A stretch of 64,000 nucleotides of DNA, taken from assembly GCA_020137815.1 (NCBI GenBank), contig CM035359.1, positions 4,032,532-4,096,531 of the forward strand. Direction: 5' to 3'. The position numbers were made by a program, and so were the translations under genes. The stretch is from Hormiphora californensis (taxonomy: Eukaryota; Ctenophora; Tentaculata; Cydippida; Pleurobrachiidae). Below, one piece after another: positions 35,536 to 64,000 of the stretch; position 1 is the first letter of the stretch, and each line of letters begins with the position of its first letter. The notes beneath the pieces are model-generated. The model had not been told where the DNA came from and did no database searches. It saw only the letters and a program-made list of their open reading frames with translations.

Positions 35536-35536
<1 letters not shown>
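35531..35536 (-). terminator. CFAP91 polyadenylation signal overlapping the stop codon
   Basis: On the minus strand the end of the last exon reads AACTAAATAAAGG: the TAA stop (35538-35536) shares its last A with the AATAAA hexamer (35536-35531). The mRNA would have a 3' UTR of only about 15-30 nt. Confidence 0.6.
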
Positions 35537-42921
<7,385 letters not shown>

Positions 42922-42924
42922 TTT

Positions 42925-43140
42925 CGGTGTTCACGACCGAAAAAACAAAATTAAAAAGTTTTTTTCAAAGTCGTTTCGAATTTGAAACAAAATTTCTTCT
43001 GATTTCGCGCGCGCGTGTCTAAGAAACTGCAGCGATAGAACTTATTATTTTCGCGCGTTCCGTATTTTGCAGCGCAAACTGCAAACCTGCTGAAAGAGGC
43101 GGGATGCCGTGATGTTTCAAGAGAACCCCATCTTCTCCCA
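42925..43140. promoter_or_regulatory. CpG-rich region at the CFAP91 start
   Basis: Immediately upstream of the CFAP91 ATG are GATTTCGCGCGCGCG and TTTTCGCGCGTTCC, the latter E2F-like. This is the only CpG cluster near the start and a reasonable promoter candidate. No clear RFX X-box was found by eye. Confidence 0.4.
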
Positions 43141-43179
43141 ATCACTGGTTGAAAAGCGCTGCCTTATCCCGCGCTGCGC

Positions 43180-43722
43180 GTGGCGCCAGCAACGTTTGCC
43201 AAAATCACTGGCGAAACCTTCCGGCTAAAGTCAGCGAATACTGCAAATGATGCTCGCCTTGATGTTGCTGCCAGGGATTTTTGGCTTCCCATGGACAAAA
43301 TTTACACAGATGTGCGCATCTTCAACCCATTGTCTCCTACAAACTGTGCCATTCCTCTTGATACAGCTCTGAAACGACACGAGGACGAGAAAAAACGCTG
43401 CTATAACGAACGTGTCCTTGAGGTTGAACAGAGTTGTTTTTGCCCACTCGTGTTTTCAGTAACTGGTGCCCTGGGCAACGAGGCAGAAAAATTCTACAGG
43501 CGCCTTGCCAAGCTGCTTGCTGACAAAACGCACCAGGCTTACTCTGACACCATCCGTTACATTAGGCAGCGGTTGTCTTTCACCCTGCTTAGAACAACTG
43601 TTATCAGCTTGAGAGGGCATAGAGGCAATAAGTTGACCAAAACGAGGCAGTATAAGAGCGAACTCAATGACATTAACTTATTATATAATACTTTTAATTC
43701 TACCAAATTTAATCAATTTTAA
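43180..43722 (+). pseudogene. C-terminal relic of a retroelement-type polyprotein
   Basis: The frame at 43180-43722 contains ARLDVAARDFW, IYTDVRIFNPLSP, HEDEKKRCYNERVLEVE, FCPLVFSVTGALG and FYRRLAKLLADKT. I recognise this as the conserved tail that follows reverse transcriptase in repetitive ORFs common in cnidarian and sponge genomes. Its Asp..Asp-x-Arg..Glu pattern hints at a nuclease-like fold, but that is inference. No reverse transcriptase core lies upstream, since CFAP91 begins there, so this is a truncated copy. Confidence 0.6.
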
Positions 43723-43803
43723 TCAATGCAGTAATTTATTAATCTTCTCCCCCATGGGAGACCGGTATTTTCATATTGATATTGTTATCTAATACCATTT
43801 TAA

Positions 43804-45107
43804 GGGTACACCTGGCGTTTTTCATCATCGAGTGCCCAACCAAATGACTTCACCAGGGTTTAGGTCATACAAAATGGACCTCAAATATGCAATTTTAGCC
43901 CTAAAGTCGAATTCATATTTTTGCTACAGCCTATTTTCAAAGTGGCGTTTTTTCAATTTTTGGTGGAATTTTTAACCTCAGGACCACTTTTTTTTAGATA
44001 GAAACATTAAATTCTTGGAATTTGAAGAGAATATAAAGATGAATAAGCCCAAAGAAGGATTTTTGAAATGGAGCTTATTTTTGGCCATGAGAACGGTTTA
44101 CTTTTTTGGTTCTTTGACACGCTGGCTGAGAATGTTCCCATGCTTCATTAGAGATGAAAATCTGGAAATAGTTGCTCAAAACGATTATCTATGTGGCCCA
44201 AAAATTTTGGAACTTTCCCGCCAAAGATGTGGTGTACAGAGCTTGTTTTGTGAAACCCGTCTTTTTGAAAAAGAGGGAAATTCCCTGTATCTCAAAAATG
44301 GATAATCGTAGAGACCTGCGACCAAGCTTAATCGATTCAGAAGGTCCGATTTTGGGGGGGTCTTCTGAGAGACATTTTGCTCCTACTCCAACCGTTTTTG
44401 CTGTAATTGCAAAAAACCAATTCTATGAAAAGGGGGAACAACTCTATTCCAGTAGCGTGCTTCGGGATGATTTCCCCCTTACTTGCTGATACCTTTTTCG
44501 CAATTACAGCCAAAACGGTTGGAGTAGGAGCAAAATGTCTCTCAGAAGACCCCCCCAAAATCGGACCTTCTGAATCGATTAAGCTTGGTCGCAGGTCTCT
44601 AAGATTATCCGTTTTTGAGATACAGGGAATTTCCCTCTTTTTCAAAAAGACGGGTTTCACAAAACAAGCTCTGTACACCACATCTTTGGCGGGAAAGTTC
44701 CAAAATTTTTGGGCCACATAGATAATCGTTTTGAGCAACTATTTCCAGATTTTCATCTCTAATGAAGCATGGGAACATTCTCAGCCAGCGTGTCAAAGAA
44801 CCAAAAAAGTAAACCGTTCTCATGGCCAGAAATAAGCTCCATTTCAAAAATCCTTCTTTGGGCTTATTCACCTTTATATTCTCTTCAAATTCCAAGAATT
44901 TAATGTTTCTATCTCAAAAAAAGTGGTCCTGAGGTTAAAAATTCCACCAAAAATTGAAAAAACGCCACTTTGAAAATAGGCTGTAGCAAAAATATGAATT
45001 CGAATTTAGGGCTAAAAATTCATATTTGAGGTCCATTTTGTATGGCCTAAACCCTAGTGAAGTCATTTGGTTGGGCACTCGATGATGAAAAACGCCAGGT
45101 GTACCCT
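43804..45107. mobile_element. 1.3-kb fully palindromic element with TTAA target site
   Basis: It begins GGGTACACCTGGCGTTTTTC and ends with the reverse complement, with TTAA directly outside both ends (43800-43803 and 45108-45111), as for piggyBac elements. Two arms of about 600 bp are near-perfect inverted copies around an 80-100 bp centre near 44455. Each arm therefore carries the same 96-codon frame (44015-44305 plus, 44895-44605 minus), which has no recognisable domain. It is probably a foldback MITE. Any transcript across it would make a long RNA hairpin. Confidence 0.85.
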
Positions 45108-45238
45108 TAACCCCCTTTTAGAAACTAATTAAATCTGAAACCAAAATTTTTTCCAAAATTGTTCCAAAACCTTTTGACAAACTGTGCAGGCCAGCGTTAA
45201 AATCTGGGTGTTTTGGGAGTGCTGACAAACGATTTTTT

Positions 45239-45295
45239 AGGGTTAGGGCTAAAGTAGGGTTAGGGTTAGGGTTGGGGTTTGGGTTGGGGTTAGGC
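45239..45295 (-). repeat. Interstitial telomere-like TTAGGG repeats
   Basis: The plus strand reads imperfect TAGGGT units including AGGGTTAGGGTTAGGGTTGG. TTAGGG is the animal telomere repeat. The tract may be a repaired break or the edge of a mobile element. Confidence 0.8.
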
Positions 45296-45299
45296 CTTG

Positions 45300-45820
45300 A
45301 CATTCCCTACCAGATAAACTTTGAATCAGCAAAAACGGTTGAGTGGTTTGGCGGTTAGAGCCATTTTCGTAAATCAACTTTTTTGGTAGCACGCACCTGT
45401 AAACAGGCCTCCAAACACCCAGATCGTAACGGCACCCAACTGTGCAGTGCACGCGTTTCCTTGAAGAGAGCGCGGGATAAGGCAGCCCTTTTCAAGGAAA
45501 CATAAGCATAGTAGTTTATGTTTCCTTGAAGAGGGCTGTCTTATCCCGCGCTGCCAGCGTTTGCCAATGCGTTTCCCTTTATGGCTTCGGGCCTGCAGTA
45601 GGCCAATCGCTCTGGGTGTAACAACTGTGTAAACGCTGTGTAAATACTGGAATTTTTAGGGATCCCTATTTTACAAAAAATATTTTCATTTTCGAGCACT
45701 GCCGGATTTCCTATCAAATAAACTTTGGATTAGCCAAAACGGTTGAGTGGTTTGATGGTTAGAGCAGGGTACTTTTTTTTGGCTGTAAACAGGCCACCAA
45801 ACACCCAGATCGTAACGTAA
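45300..45820 (+). repeat. Diverged direct duplication upstream of the 806-residue ORF
   Basis: Blocks at about 45300-45432 and 45708-45820 share AACGGTTGAGTGGTTTG, TGTAAACAGGCC and CCAAACACCCAGATCGTAACG. Between them is a foldback of about 95 bp (45470-45560) built on TTTCCTTGAAGAGGGCTG and its complement, with GATAAGGCAGC/GCTGTCTTATC ends. Confidence 0.7.
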
Positions 45821-45895
45821 AGAATACTCCATCAACTCTTTAAACTCCCTAAACTCTTTCTGCTTCATTCACTCGGCTTTTTAGGAAGTGATTTC

Positions 45896-48316
45896 ATGAC
45901 AGAGTCACCTGGCAAGCGCCAAGCTCGATGCATCGAAGACGATTGTGAGGATCTACGTGCTCTGCTGGTGAGGAGTCCAGACTTCTGGGATTACCAAGCG
46001 ATAGAGCAAGTCCTCAATGAAATTTCTCGACTTTACTGCGAAGCTTGGGAGAATGTTGAGGTGCTTAAAAGTTCCACCTTCAGATACTCAATTCCCATCC
46101 TGATTTCTCGCAAGAACCTACCTCCACCTGTTATTAACAGCCTTCTTAAAATTTTGAATGAGCTGGTAAATACCGAGTGGAAGGACTATTATCGTTCTTT
46201 CGTCGTCGAAAATTTCATACTCATACCACGGTGCTACCTCGAATCCCTAAAGTTTCTAAACAACACAATCAAGTCAGGATCAAATCATGATAAGGTCGAG
46301 ATTCCAATATTTGCTGTTCAAAAAGTGTTTCATTCTCTGGAAACGCAAGTGTTGGCTAAGAAGACTCTGACTAAAAATGATAAACTGATCTTTGCGGAGC
46401 TTACAAAAATGATTAAATGTTTTTTGCTTCCAGGGGGGAATTTATATAGAATGGAGATGTTTTTGACTCTGCTTATCTCCGTTGCCGATTTGAACGCTAA
46501 ACACCATTGTTTGGAAGGTAGCACAGTCTTAAAAAATGCTGAAACGGTTCTTACTTCTTTAAGCATGCATCAATACACAAATACAATACAAAATTCGTTC
46601 TTTACGAGTGGTCTCGTTGAAAAGTTAAAGAAAACTCTCATTAGTTTGGTGGAGGAGATATGTGTTTTGTGTCCAAATGACCTAGCTAAACTGTTCAAAA
46701 ATGTCGATGGTGATGCCAAAATGGTGTTATTCAAAACCGCTGAAGCAAGTAGAAACAAAGCCTTCGTCAGCGTTCTCAGAGCTAACTGGGTTGATGATAG
46801 CTGTTTGGATGTTATTGAGACAATTCGAAAGATAAACCGGAAGGGACTGCCCATCGCTGAAGAGATTTACCAGGCACTGTCTTCTTTGATATCTTCACCC
46901 CGTGATTCTATGACGACCTGGTTGAAAGCTTCACGTGATGCCCTCTATATCTTCCTGGAGAGAGGGAAACTAAGGGTGTCTGAGGAATCACAAAAGAAAC
47001 AACTTGACGAAGTCATCATCACATTTCTAGGAGTCCTTCGGGACTTGGATTGTACTGTTTTTGCATCTACCGCTAAATCAGTGAGAGAAGTTGCAGCTAC
47101 GGTTACACACGATGTTATAGGCTTGGCTGAGGACACAGCATTCTGTGATTCTCTAAATAAAGATCACATCACTCTTGTCATGGACCTATTTGCAAAATAC
47201 GGAACCTGGTTCACCATGTCGTTTGAGGATTCATTATCATTTAACCCTTGCCAATCTTACCAGTGGTACATCATCACACATCCCCTGGTTAGTGGTATTG
47301 GTCTTCGCAATATCCATAAATTACGGAAATCCCGAAATAACCACATGAATTTTTGGAACTTTTTCATTGCAATGGATGTTGCCAATGAAGACGAACTGTG
47401 GGCGTTGACTAAACTGCGTGAAACTTCTCCTAATGAATATCTGGAAGAACTCTCGGATATTCTGCTTGTAGCGGGATGGTATAATGAGGCAATACTCCCT
47501 TCCGTCTGTGAAAATTTAGAGCTCAGAGAGTCTGATCCTCCGGAGCTACTTCTTAGATTGTTCCTCTGTCTCATCCGTTATCTCCAGGGCGTATGTTCTA
47601 ACTTTGAGAAACAGAGACAAGTTAAATCTTCCAAGAAGGAACAAGGGGAGGGGATGGTGAAAATCCTTGGGGAGGACGGGGCACCAGGGGTGGAGGTTCC
47701 TGAACAAGATCTATCATCTTCTATTCTGAAAAGTATGCTTGCTTCAAGTTTTGAGGAGGGTCGAACCCGAACTTTAACCGTCCCCTCAGCCTCTCAGCGT
47801 ATCTTGGAGGCCCTCAAGCTGATTCTTGGTGAGGGTGGGAAGGGTGCTGACGAGCATGCCACGCTGAAAGAAGTCTGGGAGTGGTTGTTGCCGTGGGCAA
47901 CCATGTACCAGGTAGACGGAGTGTTCAAATACCTTGTAACGGGGATGAGCCAGAAGAAAGATGCTACGATGTCCGATGAATGGATGGTCGAGTTTGCGAT
48001 TAGGAGCAAGCATCCTGCGTGGCTAATGTTGATCTCTGACAGATTCCTTCTTATTGAAACCCTAAACCTGCCAACTCAGGACCTCATATCCGCAATTACT
48101 GATCTTGTCCATGCATTGAATGACAAGGAGAACTACCTTTTAAACATTATTAGTTATTTCTGCGGTCAACAGTGTTCTGATTTGGGTAAACGTAAGCTGG
48201 TTCCTAATATTCACAGACATTACTGCAGTGATAAATACTTTGATGAGCCCAATTGCTATTTTGGGGAAAGTGATGAAAGTGAAGATACTGACTCCGATTC
48301 TGATGCCAGAATTTAA
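45896..48316 (+). CDS. Intronless 806-residue protein of unknown family
   Basis: A single uninterrupted frame of 806 codons, exceptional among the short-exon genes around it. The start ATG at 45896 follows CTCGGCTTTTTAGGAAGTG, which could be a splice acceptor for a non-coding leader exon. The product is largely helical-looking, with Leu/Ile spaced as in ARM/HEAT-type solenoids (for example VINSLLKILNELVN, LLISVADLNAKH, ELLLRLFLCLIRYLQG). There is a charged insert near residues 580-605 (KSSKKEQGEGMVKILGEDG) and a very acidic end (ESDESEDTDSDSD). No signal peptide, membrane segment, zinc motif or catalytic signature was seen. It lies 427 bp upstream of ISWI on the same strand and just downstream of a TE cluster. 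A retrogene, a domesticated element gene or a lineage-specific gene are all possible. I do not recognise it. Confidence 0.75.
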   Translation: MTESPGKRQARCIEDDCEDLRALLVRSPDFWDYQAIEQVLNEISRLYCEAWENVEVLKSSTFRYSIPILISRKNLPPPVINSLLKILNELVNTEWKDYYRSFVVENFILIPRCYLESLKFLNNTIKSGSNHDKVEIPIFAVQKVFHSLETQVLAKKTLTKNDKLIFAELTKMIKCFLLPGGNLYRMEMFLTLLISVADLNAKHHCLEGSTVLKNAETVLTSLSMHQYTNTIQNSFFTSGLVEKLKKTLISLVEEICVLCPNDLAKLFKNVDGDAKMVLFKTAEASRNKAFVSVLRANWVDDSCLDVIETIRKINRKGLPIAEEIYQALSSLISSPRDSMTTWLKASRDALYIFLERGKLRVSEESQKKQLDEVIITFLGVLRDLDCTVFASTAKSVREVAATVTHDVIGLAEDTAFCDSLNKDHITLVMDLFAKYGTWFTMSFEDSLSFNPCQSYQWYIITHPLVSGIGLRNIHKLRKSRNNHMNFWNFFIAMDVANEDELWALTKLRETSPNEYLEELSDILLVAGWYNEAILPSVCENLELRESDPPELLLRLFLCLIRYLQGVCSNFEKQRQVKSSKKEQGEGMVKILGEDGAPGVEVPEQDLSSSILKSMLASSFEEGRTRTLTVPSASQRILEALKLILGEGGKGADEHATLKEVWEWLLPWATMYQVDGVFKYLVTGMSQKKDATMSDEWMVEFAIRSKHPAWLMLISDRFLLIETLNLPTQDLISAITDLVHALNDKENYLLNIISYFCGQQCSDLGKRKLVPNIHRHYCSDKYFDEPNCYFGESDESEDTDSDSDARI

Positions 48317-48743
48317 AACTAATTTTATTTTATACATTTTATATTTCTTAGCATGTATTGTCTATTGTATGGACATTTTATTAAATATTTTTACAGTATT
48401 GTGTTTTTAATCAAGTAACTGCTTAGATTTTAGAAGCAGTAGCAACCCCCCTGACCCTTCGCCTGCAAACCCAAGTCCGCCTCAATATGACCCCGGATGA
48501 AAAGTTACAGACAAAATTTGAGGTTCAGAAACTTGTGGTCCGTGGCCAAATATAGGACGGCAAGTTTTTGAAAACCTCCAAATTTTATACTGTGTTGATG
48601 TCCATATATCCGAATAATTCTGTATCCGGCTGTATCTATCTCTATGTCTTTGTAAAAACTTTCGCCCATCCGCAGATATTAGGATCATTTGATCGCTAAA
48701 CACCCACTCATTACAATGATTTCTCCAGTAGTGCACCCCCGTT
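48317..48743 (+). promoter_or_regulatory. 427-bp spacer with presumed ISWI promoter and 5' UTR
   Basis: It holds the AT-rich end of the upstream gene (ATTAAA near 48379) and then unique sequence up to the ISWI ATG. No clear TATA box is seen. The short distance between two same-strand genes makes read-through or a shared regulatory region possible. Confidence 0.4.
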
Positions 48744-61481
<12,738 letters not shown>

Positions 61482-62040
61482 TGTTTTGGAGATGATTTCA
61501 GCTGGGTGTCAGACACATGGTTGCTCCAGTTGTAACCATGGTTACCGACTGGTTACCATGGTTACCATGGAGGCTAATTCCTCCCTGATATATCCAGCTG
61601 TTTTAACACCACACAAACGACTATTTCTTGGTGCTTGGACACTGTCTTTTTTAATTATTGTTGAAATTATTCTATAAACATCTTGAAGGAGAAAGGAAGC
61701 TCGTGAAAAGAAATAGTACATCAATCTGTTGAAAAGTGAAAGTTTTTCATGTACTACCATGTTCTAAATTTCTCCGCCCCCGAACTGTGTCACTTTCTAT
61801 TTTACGACGCCCAAATTATAAAGGGAATTCCTAAATCCCAATATTTTGACCCTGTTGACCCAATTAAAATCCCACTTCCACACACATAGTATGTCAAGTA
61901 AAATCCGCCATCTCTCTCTCACCAGTCCCAGAAGTCAACACATGACAACGTGCCAAATCACGGTATACTAACTACCCATCAATTAATCAATGAACAATTT
62001 GTTGTCCACTCTGATCAGCTATAAGTTATAGCTATAGTAT
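61482..62040 (+). other. ISWI 3' UTR and spacer
   Basis: GTTACCATGGTTACC-type inverted motifs follow the stop. No perfect AATAAA lies close; TCTATAAACA near 61670 is the nearest AT-rich candidate. No coding feature. Confidence 0.5.
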
Positions 62041-62043
62041 AGT

Positions 62044-62170
62044 ATAAAAGTTCACCTTTTCTCCATCAGGAATGGAAGAGAGCCCCCCATCCGGCCAGGA
62101 GAGGCCGACACAGGACTGAAATGATGTTCCACATCTGGATACCATGGGGAATCAGGATGTATTCATACCT
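62044..62170 (+). CDS. Possible promoter and first exon of a downstream gene
   Basis: TATAAAAG at about 62044 is followed by ATGGAAGAG (62072), a short frame ending in TGA after 16 codons, and by ATG at 62144 that reads nine codons to a strong donor CCT|GTAAGT (62170). If real, this is a TATA-type first exon encoding MGNQDVFIP. Alternatively CTCCATCAG at 62061-62069 is an acceptor. No later exon was recognised. Confidence 0.25.
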
Positions 62171-62398
62171 GTAAGTTTCAGCCAAAACTGATTTATCAAT
62201 TAATTATAAATTAAGACATTTTGCTCAAGTTATCTCCTTTCGCTCGGATCGGTTCACAATATGATTCATGGGACATGAAATATAATGTGAACAAAAAAGT
62301 AATATTTTGAGGTTTGAGACAAACCTAAGACATTACTAACAAACATCATGGCTATTGAAAGCATTGAAACCCAGGACCAGTTAGAACGGGCTTGTAAT

Positions 62399-62507
62399 TA
62401 GGAACCGACCGAAACAAGTAAACAACCAATCAGAACTCGTTATTTAGGTCACGTGACTGGTTATCAGCCAATCAGGGACCAGTATTTCCTGATTCGATCG
62501 GTTCCTG
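62399..62507 (-). mobile_element. 109-bp MITE, family A, copy 9
   Basis: Full-length except that the first base is T instead of C. Flanks CTTGTAAT and GTTGTAAC share six bases. Confidence 0.88.
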
Positions 62508-62509
62508 GT

Positions 62510-64000
62510 TGTAACGATTTCATATCTAAAGAAACCACATGTCGGTTTATGCTTTGGTAAACTGGGTAGTAAACTGTTTAGTAAATGATATGTAGCAATA
62601 CTGGCTGTGCTTTGTATGGCATCTGCAGTACTGTATCAAAGCGTTCAAACCGGGCTTGATCGACTTTTTGGCGGCAGTTGCTGGCTTTGTTTATGCTCTA
62701 AGTTGTATATATCTTGCTCACCAAATTATTCTTTTCGAGTATTAATTACTCAACAAAATTATTCTCTGTTTCGGCTTGATCAGGAAACTCCCTTTTTCTG
62801 TAGAACATACGCGGCCATTTGTAGCTGTGTAGGGAATCAAGGGATGACCTGCTCCTCTATAGATAGGATTGAACCCACCCCCCTCCCGTTGAACCTATTA
62901 ATCAGCCCGAGCTCTAGAAGAACAGACTCTTTGATCAATCTCCCGACTCTCCTTCCTCATAACCCCCTGTCTATGTCATTATACGTTCCTAATCCCCTGT
63001 CTGTGTTTCCTAATCCCCCCTCACAATTGCTTTGTTGAGACAATATATTATATGACAATATATGATTGCCTTTCGTAATCCTCCAGCTACATAATATATT
63101 ATATGGATAATGAGTATTACATGTCCCGAGTACCCAGCGCAAGAATAGGCCTTCCTCCTGCAGCTGTTTTCTTTTAGAGAATAGAGCCAATTGGCCTGAG
63201 TCCTGACCCTATTCTCGGAATGCGAGAACCGTGGTCAGAGCATTGGCCTAACCCTATTATACGATAACCGTGGTCAGAACCATGGTCAGAGCTGTTAGAA
63301 CTTTCCTTCCTAGACCGTAAACTGTAAGATTGCTGATCCGATGTGAGAATCAAAAATGGGTCTGGCGCCACCAGACAGGTGCCAGACCCCGATCTGATTC
63401 TCTCACTCCGTTAAGATGGGGTCGGTGGAGTAAAACAGACCGGTCTCTCGGTTGTGAGTTGCCAGACAGAGGTCTCAGTTACCCTCGAATTGAGATAGAT
63501 AAGGGTATAAACGAATGGTATAGAGCATGCAGTTGTGGTAAATCATAGAACTGATTTGATGTGCAGTGAAGTCAGACCACCTCGGGTAATTAATTTGATT
63601 GAATGAACTTCTCCCTAGTATAGCGCTATTGTACGATATAGGGTACAATTTGATCGGGGTTGATGGGCGATTGATCAGTGATATATATTGTGGACTGTTA
63701 TACATCCTGAGATCTGAGGCAGGAGTCTGAGTGTGAGTGTGATAGGTAGAGAGCTGAGAGTGAGAGGTTGTATCTGACAATGTAGGATTGTAGGCCTACC
63801 AACAAGCTGCATTGTGTGACAAATATTACAATTGTTTAGCAGCGGTCATGTAACTTGAGGGGGAGAGAGGGCGGTGTAATGGTATATATGTTGTTGAGTA
63901 AAGGGTGAGAGAGGGTTGAGCAAGGTATAATATGTGTCTGGGGTAATAGATCATTCTGGAGCAATCATGGGTAAAAGTGTGATAATAGTTTTGATAAAAT
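62510..64000. other. Spacer, no gene supported
   Basis: Frames here, such as 62607-63038, lack recognisable domains or consistent splice partners. GGTCTGGCGCCACCAGACAG near 63360 is an inverted repeat, and CCTAATCCCC repeats occur near 62990. Confidence 0.5.

Noticed and set aside
44015-44895. Two 96-codon genes on opposite strands
   Set aside because: They are the same sequence in the two arms of the palindromic element and show no known domain.
62607-63038. 143-codon plus-strand gene
   Set aside because: No domain, no splice partner and proline/leucine-rich low-complexity end; insufficient to call.

Overview
This window reads as nuclear DNA of an invertebrate animal. The genes are split into many short exons with GT-AG introns, and one is the ciliary gene CFAP91. 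A FUBP/KHSRP-type four-KH gene and an ISWI gene are present, an interstitial TTAGGG tract is seen, and mobile-element relics fill introns and spacers. A sponge or other early-branching animal would fit, but that is an inference and I cannot name the species. I see no prokaryotic operons, CRISPR arrays, rRNA genes or clear tRNA genes.

Layout. (1) 302-23637, plus strand: the 3' part of a FUBP1/KHSRP-like single-strand nucleic-acid-binding protein. It carries KH3, KH4, a Q-rich region and a G/S-rich tail on ten exons. Its introns hold a segmental duplication of one exon (3.3-8 kb), two stretches of homopolymer-dominated and probably unreliable sequence (about 6.2-7.1 and 8.1-9.05 kb), minisatellites, and a 7.5 kb array of a 550-bp satellite (13.7-21.2 kb). 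(2) 23.6-32.6 kb: mostly gene-free, with MITEs, CT tracts and a 34-bp minisatellite. (3) 32631-34723, plus: a two-exon gene for a small secreted peptide with ten mature-region cysteines. (4) 42921-35536, minus: complete CFAP91 on sixteen exons, apparently broken by two single-base frameshifts. (5) 43.1-45.9 kb: retroelement relic, a TTAA-flanked 1.3 kb palindromic element, telomere-like DNA and a duplicated promoter-proximal block. (6) 45896-48316, plus: an intronless 806-residue ORF of unknown family. (7) 48744-61481, plus: complete ISWI ATPase (SMARCA5/SNF2H type), 24 exons, 1007 residues, every intron phase consistent. (8) 61.5-64 kb: spacer with one possible first exon of another gene.

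The most unusual theme is at the splice sites. Tandem repeats whose unit contains the splice acceptor plus the first bases of the exon sit directly in front of at least four exons in two genes; a donor is duplicated once; and a shared AGTTAnAGTAAC module lies next to several splice sites, in one orientation at donors and the opposite one at acceptors. A 109-bp hAT-like MITE (ten copies) repeatedly lies within a few bases of splice sites, makes up most of one intron, and seems to supply the acceptor of another. Together these suggest active turnover of intron ends, possibly intron gain from short mobile modules.

Limits: exon calls rest on reading frame, GT-AG sites and remembered family similarity only. 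No alignment, RNA data or database search was available.
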